A stretch of 64,000 nucleotides of DNA, taken from Hawksworthiomyces lignivorus. Lineage: Eukaryota; Ascomycota; Sordariomycetes; Ophiostomatales; Ophiostomataceae. The notes beneath the pieces were generated by a model. The model worked only from the letters and a program-made list of their open reading frames with translations, had not been told where the DNA came from and searched no databases. Shown piece after piece: positions 21,907 through 35,900 of this stretch (positions are counted from its first letter, which is position 1; each line of letters opens with the position of its first letter). A program made the position numbers and the translations under genes. Where the stretch lies: NCBI GenBank assembly GCA_002917075.1, contig NTMA01000136.1, forward strand, positions 25,986 through 89,985. Reading direction: 5' to 3'.

Positions 21907-24900
21907 ATAAGTAGAAGTTCATCTAGAGAGCGTAATGTGGGACATCAGATTAGGGGATCTGAACGCCGGAAGGTGAAAGGCGACGGGCGAAAAATGGCGA
22001 ATGGGACAGGGGGAACAGCAATATGGCAAAGAATACCGAAACGGATCCACAGCAACCAGACTACTTGTTTTTAGTTTATTTACTACCCTTCTTGCTTTCC
22101 TTTCTGCTTCTTTCTCTATGGCTCTATTCCTTCTGATTTGTGCTCCTTTCTTTTGCGGTAAACGGCTTGGCAGTAAGGACAAAATGACCTGTCGACAGTC
22201 TATTCTTAGTTTCTGCTAAAGCATTTGCTGCTTCATATTGTCTTTACCACTTCCTCGCATGTTCGGCAGCTCTTCTAAGCAGGAAATAGAAGCTCAACGG
22301 CAAACCCGGAATGAGCTTGCTTTATTCGAAGCACGCTAGGGAGGAGGCAAGGAAAGGCTACGTTGAGGCACCAACAGAAAGTTATGTCAAAAAAAAAAAA
22401 AATAGGTCATGTCTCCAATGTTGGAAGTATGGGGTTCACAAAAAAATGTTAATGGGTTAACACATGTTGGGAAACCAGTCGAACTCCTTTACGGAATGTA
22501 TTAGTCTTTTCTCTCTGGTCTACATATCTCAAAATCATGGGACGGTTACAAAGAGAAGAAGTATGTTCTGGGCAGCTCATGAGCATATAAACTCACTTAA
22601 GGCTTTTCCTACCAAAGCTGCGCGTACAGCGCTGGAATACTCATCAACTAGTTCTTTCCAGAACTAGTAGCTACAATGAGAAGAGACAAGAGGTACCTAT
22701 TCGCAGTCTTCGATGCACAGAGCGCGAGCCAAAATGCAGTCCAGTAATGGCTTTCAACTTGAGGTCTCCCTTTAGGTGCAACATTGCAGATCTTGTAGAC
22801 AAAAAGGGGAAATACACTTGGTCTGTTGAAATTAGAGATGCATTTCATTATGTGGATATCAAAAGTGATAAAAGGAGACATAGAAAGAGTGCTCTGGTAT
22901 GTCATGCATGACGAATCTCGGGGACTTCATCTGTATCGGCGAATGAGTTGATATACGACCGGTGAAAAAGAGAGGCATTTGTGGCAAGAGTAGCAGATCA
23001 GCATCATAACTAAAAAAGGGTAAATTATGCTTTGGACAAGTCATAAATTGGAAATGGATAGACAATAGGGGGTGTCTGTTGGCTCTCCAGAGCAGCAGCG
23101 GGGGATGCAGGGCTGAGCGGGGAGGAAAACAGAGGCAGCAGAGAGGAGGAGGGAAAATAAGTCTCAGAAAGAACATTGTCTTTGTTCTCTTTCCGCCTGG
23201 AAGCATTTATAGCTATTCTCACGACGTTTCGCTTGACTCTGCTGTTTCGGGACGAGAGGATGTGCATATGTGACCTTATTCTTCCTTCCAACAGGCACCT
23301 GCATATGCCTGCTGGTCCTCTTTTTGTTCGCGCTCTTTGTTTCCCATCTTGCTTTTGTTCGGTTCTGTGCCTCTCGTCCCGATGTCGTATCGGTGGGAAT
23401 GTTTGCAAATAAGAATGAGGTGGACGAGTTGGGGAGAGACGAAATCCAACCAGAGAACAGGACGATGCAAGGGGTGGGCTCAAAAAGGAAGGGTGGGATG
23501 ACAAAGGAACAAAGGGGCACAAAATAAACGAATCCAAACACATGCCGGTCACAACGGGAAGCAAATCAAAACCGGCGAATTGAGAGGCATCACGGCCGCT
23601 GTAAGTCAGAACCAACAGCGCCAGTCAACAACGATGAAGTAGCATTTCGTCTCGTCTTTGCCTGTTTCCATCTATTCCCCTCGTCCCCTTTATTGTTTTC
23701 AGGTAATCATGTAAGAACAAAAAAAGACAACTAGAGGAAGATACATTAAAAAAACATAGAAGAGGCAATGTTAGAGACTTTGACTCTCTCTCGGCCTTGC
23801 TGTGTTGCTATTTTATATTTTTCAATATGGTCGCATGGAAGTGAAATGGGGCGCTCATAACGCAAGGCCAGCGGGAGAGATTCCCATTATTATCTGATTT
23901 CTTATTGTGAATAATTTCGCTAGTCCATTTATCGGTGTAGATGCAGGTGATTTGGTAGCATATTGAAAACAAGCAATCTTCAGCTACCCGAAGCGTAGTT
24001 CTGAGAATATAGCTAATATGTGCGCTTCATCTTTCTATGTGACTGCGCCAAGTTGTTCTAGACTTTGGGTCTCTCAAATGACATATATATTTCAATTTCA
24101 CTCTTAGATTACGTTTTCTCTATCTTGAAGGCCTCTCGCAGTCCTCCATGGGAGTTCCTTTGTTTGTGTAGCATCTATATCTTTTCCAGCGTATACCTAT
24201 CCCTTGCCTTTCGGGTTGACCAAACCTACTCCGGCGATTTTCTTTGGAGTGCTATGTCCTCTCAATGAAAAAGAGGAGAAGATAGGTTTTTAAGTAGATG
24301 TAGAAGGTTAGATAGGTTATCATATGCAGTTGAGTTAGAAGATCTATTCCAACCAGCACCAGGTGGCTAGTAAGGATGCAATCGGAAGAAAGGCATGAAT
24401 AACTAGTGAAAGCTAGAACAAAACTCATATAAAATAGGTCTCGAAAGAGATGGAGTGGGGGCATGATAGCTTCTCAAAAGGCATAAAGCTGAAAAATACT
24501 GGGTGAGAAAGAAAAGGAGACAGAGGTTTTCAAATGCATAACCCACAGAACCAGCATCACGCTCCTTGGTGCAGCTGGACAAGAATCTTGTCATCCTAGT
24601 ATCCAAGAAAGGATATACATCTGGCTTCCCTCTTCTGGGATAGAATAGCCGCTGCAAAAATGACAAGCACGAGAGATGCGGAAAAATGAATGTTGCCGAA
24701 GGGTGCGTAGAGAGTGAGGAGAGTACCAACAACAAGAATAACAGTTGCATACTATTGGTAAGTACCAACATTGTCTCTTAGACTCCATCCAATGGCTTGT
24801 CCAAGCGCTGGATCTTTCTGCTTTTGGAAACACAAATTGCCTCTTTGAACCATTCTGGCTGCATATCTTCATCCTCGGCTCGATCTCAGCTACTGCTGAT

Positions 24901-25249
24901 GGCTTTCCATTAACGAGTATGTCTGTTGGAGAATTTATCGGTTGTGCTCAATTCTAGAGCAGGGAGAAGAGAGAAACAGAAGCTGATCACATTGGGTATC
25001 ACACTAAAAAGTGTCCGTTCTTTCTCTCATCCATTATTATGCGGCACAAATATTAGAAGGCTGTTCATATTAAATTTTCTCTTCAATATCGCTTCATATT
25101 TCCGTGACATGTGCCAGGACTCGCACGAACTTTCGGGAATGCATATCTGGTTCGGGAAAGGTAGCGAAGCCACGCTGACAAACAACAACGAGTGGCAAAC
25201 GAAACAGTATCAGCATAGCTATTTAGTGCTGTCCTTAAGCCACCGCTGG

Positions 25250-25277
25250 TATATATATATATATATATTATATATAT
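25250..25277. repeat. AT dinucleotide repeat
   Basis: About 28 bases of alternating T and A with one break in phase. It is self-complementary and could form a cruciform. Confidence 0.9.
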
Positions 25278-26724
25278 CGGCGATCAAAATAGAGACATAG
25301 CTAAGACACCTGGTTTGCGCGAGAGGACAAAGTATGTGTTGGCAACTCCAGCTACCATGGTCTTGTCCAATAGTTATATGTCATTCTGCACAGACAGAAA
25401 CGTGAAAGATAGCCAGGGAGTCAATTATAACTATCGAAAAAAAAACTAAGTGAAGGACGACAGAGGCGCTGAGGCGCATATGACAAAGGACAATCCTAAG
25501 ACGGGCGTATAATGCTAATTCTTGCCTTCATCATACCTCATGCAGCGTTTATTCGTGTTCTAATCTGTATTCTTTATCCAGCTTCCTCTTTTTTTCTCTC
25601 TCTTTCTTCTATAGATTATGTGAACATCTCATCGATTTTGTGTGAGGTAGCAACTCTGTCTTGCAGCTGCGGTGCACTGAGGTTCTTTTCCAATTTTTAT
25701 GGTTTATTTACTTGCTTTTCCTAGCCCCCTTTCCTCATCTTCTCTTTTTTATATATTACTGGCCGCCACCTTTTGGAAGCCGCAATTTCAACTGCTTGTC
25801 CAAAGAATTTCTCTTTATCATTTACAAAGGCAAGCATCTTTTTCACCTTCGTTTCTTCATGACTCTTCCCTGTTGTCTCATTTCTATTCGGGTACATTGG
25901 ATACAGCCGTTGTCATATTTTACACCGTTCCTACCAATCTGCAGTCGATTTCAGTAAATAATTCCACCTCATATCTTTACCATCTCTCCCTCTGCATATC
26001 ATATTTCCCTCTCTTCTAACATCACTTCATGGTTCAGAAACTGGAATATTACAAACGGGGACCTGCATTTTCTGATTCTCTCATAAAAATTTGCCAGCTC
26101 ATCACACAAAGGCAGCCGATAGAAAAATATTCTGAGACGACAGCGATTCCCGATCTGACCTCTTCTTTTTCTTCCCGAATTCGAATGCCCACCAGGTTGT
26201 TCCAAACACATAGCTTCTCCGGTTCCGTTGTGTGAGATGTTTCTTTGTCTTTATACTGTTTTGTTTTACGTGGCTCTTCTTTGACTCTACGCGCAGACCT
26301 GGACGCTTTCCTGCCTTCTCCCCCAATCATTCAAAACAGGTCATTCTTGCAGTGCCACATTTTGTACTCTTTTATCTGCTTTTTTCTTCTACTCATTCTC
26401 TCCTCACCGTCTTTGTCCCTGTTGGATGGTCGGCTCTTCGTTCGGTTGCTTCTTGCTTATCCCATTTCTCTCTCTCTCATTTTTCTTACCCTCTTTCTTC
26501 ATTTCACCATTCTTGCTTCCCATGGTTCTCTGATTTTAACAATACTTTTCTTTTAAATCCTCTCTGCGTCCCTTTTGGATCCTTCCTCCTTTTCTCTCCC
26601 AAAGGTCCGTCAGAAGCACAGCTGCATCAAATGACAACTCTGCATGGTTCGCCCTGTTATATCATAGTTCTTTGACTTGGCTGGTTCGAGAAGACTTTCG
26701 TGTTCCAGTTCTTTTCTGGTTTTA

Positions 26725-29700
26725 ATGGCTATATTGGCCAAGATAGATGGTCGTGAAGACGACAGAGAACGAGACTACTCGGCCTCTGCTCCACGTCTAG
26801 CCTGGTCTAGACGAAGCAATGAACTCAACAGCATGGACACATCTAGTTCCACGAGTATGCCTCATGATCCACCAGAAAATGGCAGTCCATCATTAGTGCA
26901 TCCCTCTCGTTTGCCGCCTGCTTTGTCACATGCTTCCAACAACCACCGGGCCCTACCTTTAATGTTTGCTGGGCCGCCGACAAAATCGACCGGAAAATAC
27001 GAGCAGGTAGCTGACAACGACAACAAGCAAAACAGCCAAGATAATGCTGCTCATTTTACGAGAAAACGCGCTGCACCGCTTCAGCTCCTTGTTGGAGAGA
27101 CTGACAGTGAAGACGACAAAGATCAAAAAGCAGGAATGGGGGCTCTAGACGGCGACGACAGAAGCAAATGCCTCCGTGCTGGCGCCTTGCCGATCGATTC
27201 GTTGGAGCATACCGCCATGTCTCAGAGAGATTCCATTTGTCTCTGCACACCAGCGCCTAAGGTGCCTCGACCTCGGAATGGTAAGCACGTTTCATCCAGA
27301 CGAGGAGATCGCTCACTCTCCGCGAGATCATAGACTAAGCATTGTAGCCTTCATCCTGTTCCGGCAGTATTACCAATCGCAGGTCGTGGGACAGAACCCT
27401 GGCCTTGCTAATCCGGATATTTCGAAGATCATTGGCATGATGTGGAAGGAACAGCCGGAGAAAGTCAAAGACTACTGGAAGGACCTTGCGGAGCAAGAAA
27501 AGATCCGTCACCGTCGGCAGTATCCCGACTATCGATATCAGCCCCGGCGCGGGGGTAAAGGAGGAGAGCCTATGTCTGGCAGCCGATCGAACATGACAGG
27601 CGGAAACGAAAATGGGAAGCTTGATGGCGAGGCAGACTCTCGGGAAGGAGAAGATCTTAGCCGCTGTCCAAAATGTGGTGGCCGCTACATCGCAACGCCT
27701 CGCACTCCATCGACACCTCGTTTAGTTCCTGGCTCGGCGAGACTGTCAAACCTCCAGTCGTCTGCACTCAGTATTGTCAGCGGCAGCTGTGCTGTGCAAA
27801 GAAATGAAGGAGTTGAAAAAGACCGGGAAGGTGTGGCCTTTGCGATGTTGCCATCCGCAGGGGTCTACCCTGAGGACCCCAGTCGGCGCTCATTGCCGTA
27901 CCATAGCCGCCCCAATACTATGCATGTCGGCCAAAGCGTGGAGATAGCTGATATGAGAGATCCCCATTACGGCGATGGCCAGCCGGCGCCATCTGACCCA
28001 AAGAGGCGCCGTTATGACACCCCGACATCTTCGCCAGCTCAATTTTCAAATAATAGCATAGACAGTGGCAGCGGAAGCAATGGCGTTCATAATCGTCTCT
28101 TGCCTGGGTACACGAACCAGCGGAGCTATGACAATAATTCTCTTCCGCAAACCCCTACTTTGGCCTCTCTCTCTCAGCGTACAAGCTCCAACTTGTCTCC
28201 CTCTTCGCCATGGATGGGCCCCCCTCTGCTGCTTCCACCAGAAGGCTATGGTGCTGATTACCGTACCAGAAGCTATACGTCGCTTCCGCCACCTCGTGGT
28301 CAATCTCCTCCCGAAGGACTACCGGATCGAGCAGTATTGCCTCTATATCAATTGACAATAAACACCTCACCGCTCGAAATAACCACAAATTCGGGCTCGC
28401 AAACGCTAGGCCGCCCGATAGACAGAGTTTCTTCAGACGACATGAGAGGCCGAGCAGAGAAGAGAGGATACGCGGAGTTTCCTGCTCGACTTCCTCTCCC
28501 TCATAGCGCATACGGGTCCTACAGGGGGCCGGGAGCTGGTGGACTATCAACATCTTCTGCACTTGCATCCAGTGCCATTTCGCCCCCGTCACTGCGGACG
28601 GCAGCCAGCCGCAATGGCGGTGCGGATGGAATACAGCGACCACCAAACTGTGATTTTGACGATGCGTCTCTGAAGCTCCCACCCTTGCAGACGCATAGAT
28701 TGGCTGGGGCAGATTCTCCAACGCTGTCGGACGCGAGCAATGAACCTAGCGGTCATACTAATGGCGTTCGCGATACCGGTTCCGCTACACAAGATTTAGC
28801 CAAGAATAACAGGCTTGCCAACGGCAACTGCAGCAATAATACAAGCCGCCTTTGTGACAGAAACACTTTTGCAGTATCGCCGACCTGGATCGCCGACGGA
28901 TCCATTGATAAAGATAGCCAAGAAAGTGGCATTCGCGATATGATCCTGAGCGTTTCCTACCTCAGCAAGCTGGAGGTTCTGAGACGCATTAGCCCTCCTC
29001 CACCGCTGATGCCAAAACGAGGCCCCATCATTGCAATCGAGGGCCACAGCGCCGGTGCCATTGCAGCCGTTGGGCGTGTTGTCGAGAATGCGTTGACTCG
29101 CAGCGGAGAATGCAATGTCGGCGTTTGGTCTGGAGCAACCGAGGCAAGCAGCAGGAGGTCAATGTGCATAGCACAAGATGCAAAAAGTGATGGCAGGATG
29201 GACTTGGAGAGACGAGACGGAACTATGTGCACAAAAAAAAGCAGCATGGACAGCGGAGTTGGGAGCATCGAGAGCGCTATCACAAGCGCAGCTTCCACCC
29301 CAGGATCAGATGATGGCGGAAGCACCAAAGACGAGCCCACAAAGCCTCTGCTGTCGTACCTCGCGCGCATCATATCCTGGCATGGGAAATCGGAGAAAAT
29401 TTTACAGCACGTCGCGGCCACGAGAACAGCGGCGGGCGAATCCCAGAGATCATACGAATTGCAGACGAGAAAGACGCTTACGCTAGCATCGCCCGAGCAT
29501 TCACCTACGTCTCCGTTACAGCGGGGTGTATCCGCGTCTCTGACTAGCTCGCCGTCACCTGCACGCTCCCAGCGCCTCTCCTCGGCGGCTCCTGTAAGTG
29601 CCGCGCACCGCTCATCTCTGCTCCCCGTTGCCCTGATTACCGGCGGCTACAGTTTGGCGCTGTCGGACCAGTATGCGCTGTCCACGCCCATCGACGACGT

Positions 29701-29974
29701 CTTTCCGCCCATCAGCCACTGGGAATGGATGGCTACCTTGTGGCGCGGCATTGTCGCCCCGGATCTCATCGTGTATGCGGATCCAAAGCCGCCATCAGGC
29801 GAGACAGAGAGTGCAGTCAACACACGTGCACAAGAAGGCGTGATTGCGGTTTGCGTACCGCCGAGTACGGCTGATGACGGCTCAGATGATCGACTCATCG
29901 ACGAGAAGACCGAGCGGCGCTTAGCATTTGAGGTGATGGAGTGGATTCGCTCCGGCAATTTTGGAGGCATTTGA
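26725..29974 (+). CDS. HMG-box (MATA_HMG type) transcriptional regulator
   Basis: Exons 26725-27280 and 27348-29974 encode 1060 residues. The 67-bp intron (GTAAGC to TAG) splits the start of the HMG box; splicing gives VPRPRNAFILFRQYYQSQV, about residues 180-198. The box continues through KIIGMMWKEQPEKVKDYW and ends in a basic stretch near 250. A CPKCGGRY motif follows at about residue 290. The middle is Ser/Pro-rich and likely disordered. The C-terminal third looks structured: RRISPPPPLMPKRGPIIAIE near 730, ALSDQYALSTPIDDVF then HWEWMATLWRGIV near 955-985, and an end rich in hydrophobics. MATA_HMG proteins are sequence-specific DNA binders. MAT1-2-1 is unlikely, given the size and the absence of SLA2 or APN2 neighbours. 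The start could also be 26833. Codon use is clearly less GC-biased than in adjacent genes. Confidence 0.9.
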
Positions 29975-32900
29975 TAGATAACCGGGGCTGCGACCCCCCC
30001 TTTGTTTTAGTTGCCTTGATTACATTGTTGAACGGCGAGTTTAGATTTGCTAATTCCTTCTTTTCTATGGCCTGTTTGGCGTCCTGCATCGTTGCTGCAT
30101 ATCGCCATCTGCATTATAGCTTTGTACCGTAGTTGTGCGACCCTCCAACGAACCAACAAAAATCTGTGTAATTGAGCCTGCTCTGGCTGCAGAACGCCAA
30201 ATTTGGAACTATACTAAAACTTGCTGGGTCCTATTCAAGGATAGAAACATAATTGCGAGATTCAAAGTGGAATATACGTGGAAGAGAAAGAAGTGAAGGG
30301 GAAAAAAGAGAAGATTTATTAAATCCATTCTTCAGAGCTCACGAGTTCCTCCATATTCCATTCTGATGTAATTGTGAAAAATACATACAATCTTCGATAT
30401 TAGTCTACATAGCCTCAAACCAGTTCTTCTATCGTTTCTGCAGGTCACATTGCCAGTCGCTATATCAAAATATACTATCACATCTTCAGGCCCTGCGACT
30501 CCTCCCTCTCACCCCCCTGGTCACAATACCTGTTGTAAAGCTCCCTTATTCCCCCGCATTACTACCTATACAATCTCTCCTCATCTTTATCTGTTTACCT
30601 CGTCCTTCTTCTTGCTCTTGCTCGTGTGATAGATTGTACCGCTTGTGTTTAACGCATTTCCACTGTGCCAGCTATCAGCGGCTCGAGCAGCCACTGAACA
30701 ACGGTCCGGACCGTAGGTTGTAGCCTATCGTGGCATTTCTTTTCTTCTCTAAAAAGAGAGAACCTTGTGTTCATTCTTTGCTTTTTTTTCGACTCCTCTG
30801 CCTTTTACGATGAAGTATCGTCCGGTCGAGGCGGATTTGGCACAGGCGGCTCCGGCTCCGGTTTGGGATATGGCTTAAACGCCTTGAAGCTAGCGTTTGT
30901 GAAAGCGTTTGCAGGCATGGCGAGACTGGCGAACTATGAGTCTGACGGACAAGTTGCTTTAATTGCTTAGATAGAAATCGTTGGCTGAACGAGGCTGCAA
31001 GGACAAATTTCGTCTTAGACACAGAGCAAGAAGAGAGATGTGTAACTTCAACAAACTCAGATGTGTTGTAACTAGCTTATCACAAAGATGGTGTTTCTTG
31101 ATATGTCTTTGTTAAGGCCCTTGGAAATTTGAAGCAAGGAGATAACTGGTTAAGTTCTGGGAAGGCTAAGACGCGTATAAGAGAAGAGAGATAGGATAGT
31201 TTCAACAAAATAAAAGCGAGCAGGAAGCGGGAGAGCTGCGATATTTGAACCTGGAATCTGCCTTCTATTACACAGACATACCAGCTAACCTTTATTCAAC
31301 TACTAGAGAGATCCTTCATCCTCTCGTCTCCTGCTCAAACCCCCCACTCTTTTCAGCGAGACGCCCCTCCCCCCCGTCATAGGTCTGAGCAAAATAGCAG
31401 ACGAGAAAAAGAGCCAAAGAAAGCCAGATGTACGTGCACTCGAGCAGTGCTCTACGGAGACGGAGGTAAAAGAGTACAGCGGATATTAAAGGGAAAAGGA
31501 GCAAGGCAAAAGGGTCCAAGCCTCAGTCTTGCCCCTCCTCTGATTACAGCAAGTAGCTATGAGCTGCGTGTGGTGTGCGTGAGGGGACCAGAAGGAGGAC
31601 GATATTGGCTCTCACCGTCACACACACACACTCGCACACACGCACACACACCGTCCTTGGTCTCCATTTTCACCTGGTTGTCGACTAAACCGGATGACAG
31701 AACCGGTCAAGTACGCTGACCAGATGCGGTCCTATAACATGTACGAGATAATAAACCGAAGAGATAAATGACTGAGCGAAATCTCTCGAAAAGGTCCTAT
31801 TTTCTCTCTGCATTTTTATTTCATTTCTTGGATTTTTTATTTTTTATTTTTTTTTTTTGCGGTGAGACCGACAGATACAGCACCTTGGCCCTATGGGAGA
31901 GGCTGCCGAAGTATGGTAGCACGTGGCATGGGGCGCCCCGCCTTGGTCGTCTAACGGTGTAATACGTCTTCCTCCAGCCTGGGGGAGCCCAGCCAAGCCC
32001 GCTTGGTTTGATCTACGGGGGATGTCCTAGCCAGGAAATAAGAACGGAGAGGAATGAGTTTCCAGAAAGAGGTAAGTAAATAAAATGGAGAATGTGATGG
32101 AGCAGGATGGATCTGAGGAGCGGGTTGTCTTTTTTCCCAGCGATAGTTTAGTATTTGAGTCCCTGTTAAACATATTGCCCTGCGTCATATCCCCATTTAC
32201 ACTAGCAGGCTGCCTTCTGGGAGGGAGTGGTTAATGGGATCCGGATGGGAGCCGTGCCGATTAAGCACACACGTCTGGCTCTGGTGGTGCTTTTTGACCT
32301 TGATGGTCTCTAATCCGGCCGTCTTATTCGAGTCATCGCTGGAATTCCTGTCTTGGCCAATCTCCACCCCAACTCTTTCGCAATCTACTATTTCAGCCCT
32401 CTCTCTCGGCCGCATAATTATTCAACTTATAGCAGTGCTCTTTTGCGCTATAGGTAGGGTAAGAAAAAGTGGACGAGGTTATTGTCCTATATTACGAAAC
32501 CAGATTTCCAATATGTTCATAGGTTCAGGTGACCCTATTCTTGCAAACGAAAAGAAGAGACATGACTGCGTGCTTGTTCTATGGGGCCGTCGAACTCGTT
32601 ATAGCCTTTGCTTTGTGGCAGGCAGAACTGGAGCAGCTCGGTGTGTAGCTATCAGGTATTTCTTATTGGCAGCGTCGTACTGTGTCTTGCCTCGCTCTCA
32701 GGTTTGCGCTCTTCCAGATCCGTACTTTCACATGATATGGAACTATGCTCGTATGCTTCTTATCGCTCTTTCTTCTTTTTCTATTTCTTCTTCTTTTATA
32801 TTTTATTTCCAAGCATCATCCTTGCTCAGTGATATCGTGATTCTCATTGCAACACTTTTGAACCAAAATTGAACCAGTAAAACAGGAGAACCAGCTCACT

Positions 32901-35900
32901 CTCGGCTCGTCGTATATGTCGATGCGGCGCATCGCAGCTTGTGCGCATGGCTTACAACAAGCTCACTAAGACGAGAGGCAGAAGGGACAGCGCTGAAAAA
33001 AGTCGCCACAATCAACCGCTGCCAATCAATTGTTGTGCAAGCCCAGAGTTACCACCACCCATTAATGCATCACCACTAAGGCGAGCGAGGCAGCAGAACA
33101 GGTCAAAATCAGCTATCCTGGGGCCATCTCCCCCCTCTCCTGCGAGTAGATATTGCCTGACTGAGGCCTGCTCGCACACCGGTCAGCTCGGCGTGCAATT
33201 GAAACCTGTATTCGAGGTTCGTGCCTCTGTTCCGGTCACAAGATCCTTTCTTGTATCTGCTGTTTCTGCGTCCTTGATTCCTTTAAACACATGTTGCTGC
33301 CTATTTTGGACAAAGAGAGAATATTTGAGAGAGAGAGAGACAGACAGAAGGTGGAGTATACTTGATAATCTCCACTCCATTGCAAGTCAATTAGTCTAAC
33401 TAGGGGGCAACTATGCGCCTCTAAGAGAGGAGCTCATTTAGCTCGAGGGAAGAGCCGAAAATCAAAACGAGAGAATGGGTATCCACAAATCTTAGCGGAC
33501 CAAGAAGCCAAAATAAATAAAAAATAAAAAAAAGAAGTAAAATCAACAACAACAAAATCAAAACCGGGCAAAAAGGGGGGAAGAGAAGCTGGAAAAGATG
33601 CAGCCCCAATGCAGAACGACAAGACTAACAAGAGCCAGAAGTCTGGTCGACAGAATCAGTGGCGTCGCAGAGCACTGACACTAATTTAGACAACAACAAA
33701 AAAATTTCGGTAGGACTCTTCCAGAAATTCTCTGCATCTGCTCTCTTGATCAATTTCGCTGCTGGTGTAAGGTTGTATTGCAACGCTGCCGATGCAGAGG
33801 CGGCTTTTGCGATGTATGCTACCTTATTTCTAGTAGTAGCGTTCATGCATTTGGGAAGTACATCTTGTCCGAAAGACACGCACGGACCGATGTGCATTCT
33901 AGCAATCTCGTTTCAAATCAACGCGGGTGGGCGGTGGCGAGGACGAGGGACATCGAGATGATTGCAAGATAGGAAGGCGGAAAAGCGGGTGGGAGAGACA
34001 AGAGATAGTTTCCAGAGATGACTTTGGTCGCACGCCGGGTGAGCTGGACAGATTCGGCTTTCAGAGAGGCCTGATGAAGCCGTGCTGAGACGCAAAATAG
34101 CCTCCCGTTGTAGTAAAGAGCCTCACGTCGATGTACAGCAGAAACGCACGCAAGACGAGCTAATGATTCACGATGATGTGGAAGATCAAAATTTTTTTTT
34201 TGAGAATATGTTCGCCCTTTTCTCCTCGGTGTTGAATGGCCGAGCTCTGCGAGAAGATATTTATCATATATTACGCCATACAAGCCATGCTTTCTCTTCT
34301 ATTTGAATCTCACAACTGTCTCGTCTTTCGCACTTATACCTCAGACTTGTAACAGAGTTCTTTTCTTTACATCAAGATGCCCTGGTCTACACCCTCATTG
34401 ACCCCCTCATCTTATAAGTCTCTGACGTTGGAATACTTCCAATCATATACAGCTCTTGCTACACAGCAATGATACGATATTTGAGACTTTTGGCCTAAGC
34501 TCCCAGCGCCGATTTTCCGATTTCGATTACAACCGTCAGATCTGATAGCAGGGCACCGCTGTCTGGAGTGCCTCCCTCGTCCTGGTTCTCTGCCAAGTAT
34601 GTATCTCTGCGTCCACATTTTGGTATCTGATCTTCTTTGACGTTTCCATTTTCTCACTCGTCACGAACGGCTATCTATCATTCTTTTGCGTAGTTTCTTA
34701 TCTATACTGGTGGCCTCCCTGCCCATGCGCCTTGGAATGATCTTGGCCAAAAGCCAAGAAAAACGAGAGATGAGTGAGGGTGAATGCGCAAATAAAAGGA
34801 GGCCTGAGCAATGCTCAAGCTTATGTGTCAATTTCCCTTTTTTTTTTTTTTTTTTTCCTTTTTTTGTCTAGACAAAGCAGAGCTGCACGAGTCCCAGTGC
34901 ATCTATTTTTATTTCTGCCTCTCCGGTTTCTCCCACGTCTTGTCCGCGTCTTCTCTTGACCATTCCCTGCTCTTCTGATGCTCTGTCTCTCTGTCCCTCT
35001 GGTATCCGCCTTTCCAACCCTGGTACTCACTCCAATGTGCGCTATGAACGTTACATCTTACCATGGCCTCAGCGCCGCCTTCTGTTTTCTGGAACATTTC
35101 CTCGCACTTCCGATTTCACAATTTCCGCGACTGCTGTCCCGCTGGCTCCGCTGCGCATCGTCAATTTCCCTTTTCACTTTTTTTCCCCCTTTCTTCTCCC
35201 CGTTGACCTTTTTGCGCAAGCACGTGGGATGAGCTGAGACAGATCACGGATGGAAGCACAGCGGGACAGCGGATTTACCGCTTGGACGTTTTTTTTTTGG
35301 TCGACCGTCTCTTGATACGTCCACGCGTCGTATGAGCTGGCAGATGCAAACCGACGCAAACTGGCGCGCAAAAGACGTAAGCAGCCGGCTCGCCTACCAT
35401 GTGTCGAGAGCTGCGAGGGAGCAAAGGCACCAAACCAGTCATGTGCAGAACACTGCTGCGGTTAGTCATTTTTGCACGTGCAATGACTTGCAGCTCACTC
35501 ATGCCATTCGGGAAACGGGAAGCCTTTTTGTCGTGCAGTTCAGAATTAACTTTTTTAGACTACATGTACCTATGGAGAACTGAGCTAAGGCTAGCCCACT
35601 TGGCAGAGTCCAGTGGCGCCTTGATTGGCTGCCGAATCTCGCTTTTTGTTCAGTCTTCCGTCTTCGACGACGAATGGAGGGCCGAATGCCGCGCTTCTAA
35701 TTACTCCACGCATTCTTTTGCCGTGGGATTTCTGGAGCTTGTACTTTCTCCATAATAGCTGGACCTCGGACCGGTGGGAAAGCACGCCAGTTCTGCCTTG
35801 TCTTTCTTTTCCTGCTGGAGGGGCCTTCTTTGTGAACCACTTGCACCTTTTCTCGGGCGTCCGTGTTCAGTGCTCACTCAAGGGACTGTTTGACATGTGC

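Larger units (their letters stand above)
21880..26724. other. Long spacer upstream of the HMG-box gene
   Basis: About 4.8 kb with no recognised gene. It starts with an AG repeat (21891-21906) in the RVB1 3' region. An AT repeat lies at 25250-25277. From about 25500 to 26660 the plus strand is strongly T/C-rich, consistent with a long pyrimidine-rich promoter or leader of the HMG-box gene. Open frames such as minus 23025-23615 show no domain. Confidence 0.6.

Noticed and set aside
26725..29974. Mating-type gene MAT1-2-1
   Set aside because: The HMG box is of the same type, but the protein is far too long, has an extra C-terminal domain, and no SLA2, APN2 or other MAT-locus gene is nearby.
31228..31293. 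tRNA-like sequence on the minus strand (GGTTCAAATATC as a B-box-like piece)
   Set aside because: The A box is poor, and the expected acceptor stem halves do not pair, so a functional tRNA is not supported.
32234..32872. 212-codon plus-strand open frame with hydrophobic stretches
   Set aside because: The hydrophobic parts come from T-rich DNA, and there is no known domain or supporting context.
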